Source: Flavobacterium odoriferum
GTDB taxonomy: Bacteria; Bacteroidota; Bacteroidia; Flavobacteriales; Flavobacteriaceae
Length of the DNA: 64,000 nucleotides
Reading direction: 5' to 3'
Assembly: GCF_025499515.1 (NCBI RefSeq)
Contig: NZ_JAMKFA010000002.1
Span: 1-64,000 of the forward strand
The translations under genes and the position numbers were made by a program. Positions 10,517 through 16,868 of this stretch are shown piece after piece. The notes beneath the pieces are model-generated. The model saw only the letters and a list, made by a program, of their open reading frames with translations. It made no database searches and had not been told where the DNA came from. Position 1 is the first letter of the stretch, and every line of letters begins with the position of its first letter.

Positions 10517-12697
10517 ATGAAAAAAATCTTCTCTTTCGCATCCATTTTATTGGTTAATATTTTGTTTTCGCAAATTCAGGCTCCTGTTTTTAATCTTGAT
10601 TTTGAAAAACATTCTAAAAAGGATGAATTACCAAACGATTGGATTCGATGGGGAGATAGCGAATTGAAAATTGATTCGACTAATGCCGTTTCTGGAAAAA
10701 ATAGTATGCTTATTAATGTCAAAGAAGGTGAAGGTTTTGGTTGTGTTGCTTACAAACTTCCTGCAAATTTTAAGGGTAAAAAAATCACTTTAGAAGGTTT
10801 TATGAAATATGAAAACGTTACTGATGGTTTTGTTGGTTTGCTTGTTAGAATAGATAAAGACGGACAATCTGTTGGATTTGATAATATGCAAAACCAAAAA
10901 TTACAAGGAACTTCGGAATGGAAAACACACACTGTAACTATTGATTTCAAAGAAAATGCAGATGAAATTTATGTTGCTGGAATTTTAGTTGGTAAAGGAA
11001 AAGCTTGGTTTGATAATTTTAAAGTCACCATTGATGGAAAACCTATTGAAAAGCTAAAACCTGTTGAAAAAGAACTTTCTATTGTTGAAAAAGACACAGA
11101 ATTTGACACAGGTTCTAAGTTTGAAATTACAAATCTTAATGAAATTCAAAAACGAAATTTATTCATTTTAGGAAAAGTTTGGGGTTTTGTAAAATATTAT
11201 CATCCTGTAATTGCTGAAGGAAAAATCAGCTGGGATTATGAACTTTTTAGAGTGTTGCCAAAAATTAGTAACAAGGATTTTGATAATGAACTGGTTAAAT
11301 GGATTAATAAATTAGGAACTTTTAAAACAACAACTCAAAAACTTCCGAAAGAAAATGAAATTAAATTACTACCTAATACCAAGTGGATTGCTGATACGAA
11401 TTTAATTTCTTCCGAATTATCCACATTACTTCAAAAGGTAAATAATGCTGACAGAAGCGATAAAAACTATTATATTCAATTGCATCGAAGTGTAAATAAT
11501 CCTGATTTTACAAACGAAAAAGTGTATGATAAAATGAAGTACACCGATACCGGAATTAAACTTTTATCCATTTTTAGATATTGGAACATGATTGAATACT
11601 TTTTTCCAAATCGTCATTTGATGGATGAAAATTGGGACAAAGTTTTGGAAGAGTTTATACCAAAAATGACGGCTACAAAAGATCAAAAAGGCTACACTTT
11701 AACCTTGTTAGAACTTATTGGAAAAATTCAAGATACTCATGCTAATATTTGGAGATATAATGAGGTTTTAGAAGATTATTTTGGTCAAAATATTGCTCCT
11801 GTTAAGTTAAAATTTGTTGAAAATAAAGCAGTAGTTGTAAAATTGCAAGACGATTTCAAAGATGCTAATTTGCAAGTTGGTGATGTGATTTTGGCAGTTA
11901 ATGGAATAAAAGTTGAGGATTGGATGAAAAATAATTTGAAATATTTTCCAGCTTCCAATTACCCTACACAATTGCGAGATGTGGCACGAAAAATGTTACG
12001 CACAAACGATAATTCTATTCAGCTTACAATCGAAAATAATTCTGGAATTAAAGATGTAGTCGTTAGCACAATCAAATACAAGTATTTCAGAGAAGAACCT
12101 GTTTCACACAAAATTATCAATGAAAATATAGGTTACATATATCCAGGAACACTGAAAAAAGGTGAAATCAATGAAATCATGGATAAGTTTTTAGATAAAA
12201 AAGGATTAATTATTGATTTAAGATGTTATCCTTCTGATTTTATTATATTTAGTTTGAGTAATTATCTACTAAATGAGAAAAAAGACTTTGTAAAGTTAAC
12301 CGCTGGAGATATTAAAACACCAGGATTGTTTACTTTTAGAGGTGGAGAAATACAAGTTGGAGGTAAAAATAAAGATGCTTTTAAAGGAAAAGTAATCATA
12401 TTAGTTAATGAAGAAACACAAAGTCAAGCAGAATATTCAGCAATGGCGTTACGTGTAGCACCAAATGCAAAAGTTTTAGGAAGTACAACCGCTGGTGCAG
12501 ATGGGAATGTATCTGGAATTACTTTACCAGGAAATATTTTCACTTACATTTCTGGAATAGGCGTTTTAACTCCTAATGGTTCTGAAACGCAACGCGTAGG
12601 CATTATTCCAGATGTAAAAATAGAACCTACAATAAATGGAATTCGCTCAGGAAAAGATGAAGTGTTAGAAAAAGCTATTGAGTTGATTAATAACTAA
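10517..12697 (+). CDS. Exported S41 family peptidase (C-terminal processing peptidase-like)
   Basis: 726 residues. A signal peptide (residues 1-19, ILFSQ) is followed by a jelly-roll/carbohydrate-binding-like N-terminal domain (about 20-175, with LDFEKHSKKDELPNDWIRWG). A middle region with a PDZ-like part follows (LQVGDVILAVNGIKVEDW near residue 455), then an S41 tail-protease domain. The catalytic serine motif is SQAEYSAMAL near residue 640, followed by GSTTAGADGNV. S41 enzymes use a Ser-Lys pair and cleave unstructured C-termini. It likely acts in the periplasm or on the cell surface. There is no T9SS tail. It ends tail-to-tail with the minus-strand hydrolase, the stop codons overlapping by 4 bases. 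Confidence 0.85.
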   Translation: MKKIFSFASILLVNILFSQIQAPVFNLDFEKHSKKDELPNDWIRWGDSELKIDSTNAVSGKNSMLINVKEGEGFGCVAYKLPANFKGKKITLEGFMKYENVTDGFVGLLVRIDKDGQSVGFDNMQNQKLQGTSEWKTHTVTIDFKENADEIYVAGILVGKGKAWFDNFKVTIDGKPIEKLKPVEKELSIVEKDTEFDTGSKFEITNLNEIQKRNLFILGKVWGFVKYYHPVIAEGKISWDYELFRVLPKISNKDFDNELVKWINKLGTFKTTTQKLPKENEIKLLPNTKWIADTNLISSELSTLLQKVNNADRSDKNYYIQLHRSVNNPDFTNEKVYDKMKYTDTGIKLLSIFRYWNMIEYFFPNRHLMDENWDKVLEEFIPKMTATKDQKGYTLTLLELIGKIQDTHANIWRYNEVLEDYFGQNIAPVKLKFVENKAVVVKLQDDFKDANLQVGDVILAVNGIKVEDWMKNNLKYFPASNYPTQLRDVARKMLRTNDNSIQLTIENNSGIKDVVVSTIKYKYFREEPVSHKIINENIGYIYPGTLKKGEINEIMDKFLDKKGLIIDLRCYPSDFIIFSLSNYLLNEKKDFVKLTAGDIKTPGLFTFRGGEIQVGGKNKDAFKGKVIILVNEETQSQAEYSAMALRVAPNAKVLGSTTAGADGNVSGITLPGNIFTYISGIGVLTPNGSETQRVGIIPDVKIEPTINGIRSGKDEVLEKAIELINN

Positions 12698-13476
12698 ACC
12701 CTTTTCAAAAAGCCATTCAAAACCACCAACAGTTCCGCTTGATTTTCAAAATGACTCATGTGACCGTCTTCAAAAGTGGTGAGTTGCACTTGTGTACCTT
12801 CGATTTGTTCTAAATTGTCTTCGTAATTTAAAACAGGATCTTTTTTGCCTAAAATGATTTGAATTGGATAAGGCGCAAAATGCAAAATGACTTCGCGATC
12901 TTTTCTAATTTTCATGCCTTCTAATGACGCAACAATACCTTGAAGTGGCGTTTTTAAAGCTTCTAATTTCACTTCTTCGATAGTGTCCGCTAAACGTTCA
13001 CGATTGTCTTCACTAAATAAATTGGCAATACTCATGCGAATAAAAGCCGAATAATTTTGCTTCACCGCTACAATAGCACGGTCACGATTTGCTTTTCGTT
13101 CGTCGCTATCGGCTCTTGAAGTGGAGTTTTGTAATACAATTCCCTTTACATTATCAGGATATAATTCGGCGAAAGCCAACGCCACATAACCACCCATCGA
13201 ATGTCCAATCAAAACCGCTTTCCTGATTTTCAATTCGTGCAACACATGATGCACCATATCGGCTTGGTCTTCCATCGTGTGGACATAACCCAGACATTCT
13301 GTTTCACCATGACCTAATAAATCGATAGTGATCATGCGGTGTTTTTTAACCAATTCAGGAACAAAAGCCTTCCACATCGATTGATTTTCCAAAAAACCAT
13401 GCAATAAAACCACAGCCGTTCCTTTTCCTTGGTCGGTATAACTGATTTTAGTGTTTTTGAAGTTGGTGGTTTTCAT
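12694..13476 (-). CDS. Alpha/beta-fold hydrolase
   Basis: 260 residues from the ATG at 13476; an upstream in-frame ATG at 13512 would add twelve residues coming from repeat sequence, so the inner start is preferred. It has the canonical elements: VVLLHGFLENQSMW (oxyanion region) near residue 20, the nucleophile elbow GHSMGGYVAL near residue 87, an acid in the region LGKKDP, and the terminal His in DGHMSHFEN. This is the general fold of small cytoplasmic esterases, lipases and C-C hydrolases; the substrate is not readable. A -7 element (TAACTTTG, 13482-13489) lies only 5 bases before the ATG, suggesting a leaderless or nearly leaderless mRNA. Confidence 0.85.
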   Translation of the reverse strand: MKTTNFKNTKISYTDQGKGTAVVLLHGFLENQSMWKAFVPELVKKHRMITIDLLGHGETECLGYVHTMEDQADMVHHVLHELKIRKAVLIGHSMGGYVALAFAELYPDNVKGIVLQNSTSRADSDERKANRDRAIVAVKQNYSAFIRMSIANLFSEDNRERLADTIEEVKLEALKTPLQGIVASLEGMKIRKDREVILHFAPYPIQIILGKKDPVLNYEDNLEQIEGTQVQLTTFEDGHMSHFENQAELLVVLNGFLKRV

Positions 13477-13481
13477 GTGGG

Positions 13482-13512
13482 CAAAGTTAGGGTTTAAACG
13501 CAAAGAGCGCAA
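13482..13512 (-). promoter_or_regulatory. Promoter of the alpha/beta hydrolase, TSS at or next to the ATG
   Basis: On the minus strand TTG (13512-13510), 20 bases, TAACTTTG (13489-13482), then 5 bases to the ATG at 13476. The TTG belongs to a CTTTGCG unit of the repeat at 13496-13536. Confidence 0.65.
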
Positions 13513-13536
13513 AGTTTTTTCGCGAAGTACGCAAGG
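13496..13536 (-). repeat. CTTTGCG-type quasi-periodic intergenic element, copy 1
   Basis: On the minus strand the block reads CTTCGCG, A6, CTTTGCG, CT, CTTTGCG, then TTTAAA, preceded by a CCTTGCG unit. The same arrangement is found at 32201-32243. In both places it lies directly upstream of a minus-strand gene's promoter. Confidence 0.75.
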
Positions 13537-13556
13537 AAAATATTTTTGTCATTTTT

Positions 13557-13588
13557 GTCATTTCGACGTAAGGAGAAATCACATTATA
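13557..13588 (+). repeat. Half copy of the TTGTCATTTCGAC element
   Basis: TTGTCATTTCGACGTAAGG continues with AGAAATCACATTAT and matches the left arm of the palindromic element at 15238-15310. Here only one arm is present, upstream of the AbiH gene. Confidence 0.75.
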
Positions 13589-13601
13589 TAAATAAAAAAC
13601 G

Positions 13602-13609
13602 TATTTTTG
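13602..13609 (+). promoter_or_regulatory. Candidate -7 element of the AbiH operon
   Basis: TATTTTTG fits TAnnTTTG and leaves a leader of 20 bases to the ATG at 13630. No clear TTG is seen 17-23 bases upstream; the repeat arm 13557-13588 occupies that space. Confidence 0.45.
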
Positions 13610-13629
13610 AGAAAAGCATTTTTAGATTT

Positions 13630-14832
13630 ATGAATAGATTAGTAATTATTGGAAACGGTTTTGATTTAGCTCATGGTTTGCCAACGAGTTATAGGAGTTT
13701 TATAGATGATTATTGGGCAAATGTAAAAAACAGTAATCATAACGATGATTTTATTTCTTTTGTGGATTTGTTTGATGTGGATTTTAAAAACACAAGAAAC
13801 TTACATGAGCTTGCAAATTTTATAAAACAATTTAATGCGAAGATTAAGTTTTCTGATGGTGAAATTTATACAGAATTTGGGAATAATTTCATGACAGGAC
13901 AATATCCAAGAAGTCATGTTCTTATTTATAAAAATTCTTTTTTTAAAGCAATTAATCAAAAGAATATTCAAAATTGGGTTGATATTGAAAATGAGTATTA
14001 TAGACTTTTAAAAGAATGTTTAAAAAACGACAAATCAATTACTGAATTAAATAGAGAGTTCGATGAAGTAAAGAAGCTTTTGGAAGAATATCTTATTAAC
14101 AATATTGAAGATAAATTCGAATTTTCTTCTGAAAATATTGGAGAGATATTAAGTATTTTTAAAGCAAAATCATATGAAGGTGATGAAATTAAAAACCTCT
14201 ATGATGAAATCTCAATTAATGGAAGAAAATTAATAAAAGAAAGGTATAAAGAAAAAATTCAACAAGCTACTGGTTATGGAACAAATAGTTATAGTGGATT
14301 TAAAATAAGTTTTTTGAATTTTTTCTTAAGTTTTAATTATACTTCAACGTTAAAGAGATATATCGATTTTTTGAATATTGATTCTGCATATTTGAATGAG
14401 ATACACGGTAGTTTAACAGAAAAAATAAATCCCGTGAATTTTGGTTTTGGAGATGAAATGGATAATGATTATAAACAAATTGAAGATAAAAATGATAATG
14501 AATATTTAAAAAACATTAAATCGTTTCAATATTTACATACCCAAAATTATAAAAGACTTTTGAATGTTGTTGATAGCGACCTTTTTCAAGTATATTTAAT
14601 GGGGCATTCTTGTGGTTTATCCGATAGAACTCTTTTAAATACGATTTTTGAACATGAAAATTGTTGTTCAATTAAAATATTTTATCATCAAAAAGAAGAT
14701 GGTTCGGATAACTATACTGAAATAACTCAAAATATTTCTCGTCATTTCAATGATAAAAAAATAATGAGAGAAAAAATTGTAAATAAAACACTTTGTAAAC
14801 CTTTACCACAAATACAATTACCAAAAAAGTAA
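13630..14832 (+). CDS. abiH: AbiH-family abortive infection protein
   Basis: 400 residues from the ATG at 13630, chosen because the family begins right at MNRLVIIGNGFDLAHGLPTSY; a longer reading from 13546 would translate repeat sequence. Family signatures are visible: the N-terminal IIGNGFDLAHGLPTSY motif, LSFNYTSTLKRY near residue 240, EIHGSL near 260, and the C-terminal YLMGHSCGLSDRTLL near 325. AbiH proteins were first defined in Lactococcus as phage-exclusion genes; the biochemical activity is not settled. The N-terminal GNGFDxxHG stretch resembles a nucleotide-binding loop of SIR2-like type (inference). It is visibly more AT-rich than its neighbours. It forms a tight pair with the DUF1398 gene (2 bases apart) between related repeats. 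Confidence 0.85.
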   Translation: MNRLVIIGNGFDLAHGLPTSYRSFIDDYWANVKNSNHNDDFISFVDLFDVDFKNTRNLHELANFIKQFNAKIKFSDGEIYTEFGNNFMTGQYPRSHVLIYKNSFFKAINQKNIQNWVDIENEYYRLLKECLKNDKSITELNREFDEVKKLLEEYLINNIEDKFEFSSENIGEILSIFKAKSYEGDEIKNLYDEISINGRKLIKERYKEKIQQATGYGTNSYSGFKISFLNFFLSFNYTSTLKRYIDFLNIDSAYLNEIHGSLTEKINPVNFGFGDEMDNDYKQIEDKNDNEYLKNIKSFQYLHTQNYKRLLNVVDSDLFQVYLMGHSCGLSDRTLLNTIFEHENCCSIKIFYHQKEDGSDNYTEITQNISRHFNDKKIMREKIVNKTLCKPLPQIQLPKK

Positions 14833-14834
14833 AT

Positions 14835-15227
14835 ATGTTCACAATCCAACAAATCCACGAAGCGCACGCCAAAGTAAAAAGCGGTGCTGATTTTCCAAAA
14901 TACATGCAAAACATTATAGCGCTTGGCGTAACTTCTTTTGAAACGTTTGTATTTGACAATCATACTAATTATTATGGAAAAGATAATTTTCAAATAGCTT
15001 CAGAAGGTTTTTCAGAAACCTTAACTATTGCTGATGAAAGCAACGTTGAGCAATTCAAATCCGACTTAAAATCGCACCAACAAGGCAACACCGATTACAT
15101 GACGTTTTTAAACGATTGCGCCAAATCAGGTGTTGAAAAATGGATTGTAGTGATGGATAAAATGACATGCAGTTATTACGACAAAGCTGGTAATGAAATG
15201 GTGGTAGAAGTAATTTCTTCGTTATAA
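14835..15227 (+). CDS. DUF1398 family protein (YbcV-like)
   Basis: 130 residues, full length for DUF1398, a small domain of unknown function also found as E. coli YbcV in the DLP12 prophage (family knowledge). Recognisable stretches are IHEAHAKVKSGADFPKYMQ and GVTSFETFVFDNHTNYYG at the N-terminus and YMTFLNDCAKSGVEKWIVVMDKMTCSYYD at the C-terminus in shorter pieces. It has no signal peptide and should be cytoplasmic. It starts 2 bases after the AbiH stop and is surely cotranscribed with it. Whether it takes part in the phage response is not known; it may be a passenger. A palindromic repeat follows 10 bases after its stop. Confidence 0.8.
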   Translation: MFTIQQIHEAHAKVKSGADFPKYMQNIIALGVTSFETFVFDNHTNYYGKDNFQIASEGFSETLTIADESNVEQFKSDLKSHQQGNTDYMTFLNDCAKSGVEKWIVVMDKMTCSYYDKAGNEMVVEVISSL

Positions 15228-15237
15228 AATAAGTTTT

Positions 15238-15310
15238 TTGTCATTTCGACCTTAGGAGAAATCACATTATCTGCTCACGTTATGTGATTCCTCCTACGTC
15301 GGAATGACAA
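15238..15310. repeat. Palindromic interspersed element (two TTGTCATT-CGAC arms)
   Basis: Left arm 15238-15269 begins TTGTCATTTCGACCTTAGG; right arm 15281-15310 ends GTCGGAATGACAA. The right arm's reverse complement begins TTGTCATTCCGACGTAGGAG and matches the left arm over about 30 positions with few differences. The transcript would fold as a long hairpin. A half copy sits at 13557-13588 on the other side of the AbiH-DUF1398 pair. Confidence 0.8.
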
Positions 15311-15342
15311 CTTTGTGTTAAAGAAAGTTTTGAACATAAAAA

Positions 15343-15364
15343 ACGGCTCACTTTCGTAAACCGT
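15343..15364 (-). terminator. Intrinsic terminator of aminopeptidase P
   Basis: On the minus strand ACGGTTTAC pairs with GTGAGCCGT (G-U tolerant) around a 4-base loop and is followed by a T run (15342-15337). Confidence 0.65.
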
Positions 15365-15365
15365 C

Positions 15366-15402
15366 TATACTGTAAACTGAGACTGAGACTGAAAACTAAC
15401 TA
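15366..15402. repeat. Quasi-periodic ACTGTAAACTGA-type spacer
   Basis: A run of short related units: CTGTAAACTGAGACTGAGAC then TGAAAACTAACT. A shorter relative (ATAAACTGTAAACTGAATAC) lies at 43398-43417 before the mevalonate kinase gene. Confidence 0.55.
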
Positions 15403-16688
15403 TTCATTATCACTTCAATTTCCTCAATTTCAATCGGAATATTGCGCATTAAGTTGAACGCTTCACCTTTTTCTTGAATCACCATATCGTCTTCTAAACG
15501 AATACCAAAACCTTCTTTCGGAATGTAAATTCCTGGCTCAACTGTGAATACCATGTTGGCTTGCATTGGTTCGTGTAATAATCCGTAATCGTGAGTATCT
15601 AATCCCATGTGGTGCGAAGTGCCGTGCATAAAATATTTTTTATACGCTGGCCAATCTGGATTTTCGTTTTGTACATCGGCTTTATCGATTAATCCTAAAC
15701 CAAGCAATTCTGAAGTCATGATTTTACCCACTTCTACATGATATTGTTTCCATAATGTGCCTGGAACCAACATTTTTGTAGCTTCGTTTTTCACATTTAA
15801 TACCGCTTGATAAACTGCTTTTTGTCTATCTGTAAAACGACCCGAAACCGGAACCATACGAGTCATATCGCTTGAATAATTAGCATATTCTGCACCAACG
15901 TCTAATAAAATCAAATCACCAGCTTTACATTGTTGGTTGTTTTCGATATAGTGCAACACATTTGCATTGTTTCCAGAAGCAATAATTGGCGTGTAAGCAA
16001 AACCTTTCGAACGATTTCTTAAGAATTCATGCGCAAATTCGGCTTCAATTTCGTATTCCATCACGTTTGGTTTTACGAATTGTAAAACTCTTCTAAAACC
16101 TTTTTCAGTAATATCACACGCTTTTTGGATTAAATCCAATTCTTCGCTTTCTTTTACCGAACGCAATCTTTGTAAAATAGGATTTGATTTTTCTACTTTA
16201 TGTGCTGGATAATTTTCTTTCCACCATTTGATAAAACGCGCTTCACGAGTTTCTGTTTCAATAACAGCTCTGTAATGTTCGTTGGTGTTGATATACATCG
16301 TATCCGCATACGCCATAACTTCTTTCAACGTTTTGTGGAAATCTTGTAACCAAATCACCGATTTAATTCCAGAAACTTCAAACGCTCGTTCTTTGGTAAG
16401 TTTTTCACCTTCCCAAATGGCAATATGTTCGTTGGTTTCTTTTAAAAATAAAATTTCTTTCAAATGTTCGTAAGGCGCATCTGGAAAAAGCAATAAAATA
16501 CTTTCTTCTTGATCCACACCCGATAAATAGAAAATATCTCTGTGTTGTGCAAATGGTAAAGTACTATCAGCACTCACCGGATAAATATCGTTTGAATTAA
16601 AAACCGCAACACTATTAGGTTTCATTTGAGCCGTGAATTTTGCTCTGTTCTTAATGTACAAATCGCGGTCTATTTGATGGTATTTCAT
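15396..16688 (-). CDS. pepP: Aminopeptidase P family metallopeptidase (M24B)
   Basis: 430 residues, the normal length of Xaa-Pro aminopeptidase, which removes an N-terminal residue preceding proline. The N-terminal creatinase-like domain (FNSNDIYPVSADSTLPFAQHRDIFYLSG) is followed by the pita-bread catalytic domain. Its five metal ligands are seen: the two Asp of LLDVGAEYANYSSDMTR, His in GTSHHMGLDTHD, Glu in FTVEPGIYIP and Glu in GIRLEDDMVI. There is no signal peptide, so it is cytoplasmic. It stands alone on the minus strand, with a terminator at 15343-15364 and repeat-rich spacer on the upstream side. Confidence 0.93.
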   Translation of the reverse strand: MKYHQIDRDLYIKNRAKFTAQMKPNSVAVFNSNDIYPVSADSTLPFAQHRDIFYLSGVDQEESILLLFPDAPYEHLKEILFLKETNEHIAIWEGEKLTKERAFEVSGIKSVIWLQDFHKTLKEVMAYADTMYINTNEHYRAVIETETREARFIKWWKENYPAHKVEKSNPILQRLRSVKESEELDLIQKACDITEKGFRRVLQFVKPNVMEYEIEAEFAHEFLRNRSKGFAYTPIIASGNNANVLHYIENNQQCKAGDLILLDVGAEYANYSSDMTRMVPVSGRFTDRQKAVYQAVLNVKNEATKMLVPGTLWKQYHVEVGKIMTSELLGLGLIDKADVQNENPDWPAYKKYFMHGTSHHMGLDTHDYGLLHEPMQANMVFTVEPGIYIPKEGFGIRLEDDMVIQEKGEAFNLMRNIPIEIEEIEVIMNS

Positions 16689-16691
16689 TTT

Positions 16692-16763
16692 TTAAGTGAT
16701 TAGTTATTAGTAATTAGTGAATAGTTTTTGTGTGAAACAAATTCTATGTTCCTATGTGTTTAA
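16692..16763. repeat. Quasi-periodic spacer: TTAGTTATTAG units and a CTATGT unit
   Basis: Between the divergent aminopeptidase P and BNR-protein genes. Positions 16692-16722 are a string of related units (GTGATTAGTTATTAGTAATT, AGTGAATAG). Positions 16743-16763 hold TTCTATGTTCCTATGTGTTT. A similar CTATGTG/CTGTGTG text recurs at 32251-32318. No promoter of clear quality is visible in the rest of 16764-16868. Confidence 0.5.
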
Positions 16764-16868
16764 AATAGTTTTTCAAAATTAATAAGATAAAAATGAAAAG
16801 TTGTTAAATAGTTTAGAAATTTTGTAGAAGTGCAATGTTTTGGCTAATTTTCAACAAAATTTTCTATA

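Noticed and set aside
13546..13629. A longer AbiH N-terminus starting at the upstream ATG.
   Set aside because: The extra 28 codons translate the TTGTCATTTCGAC repeat and cover the likely -7 box; the family signature starts at the inner ATG.
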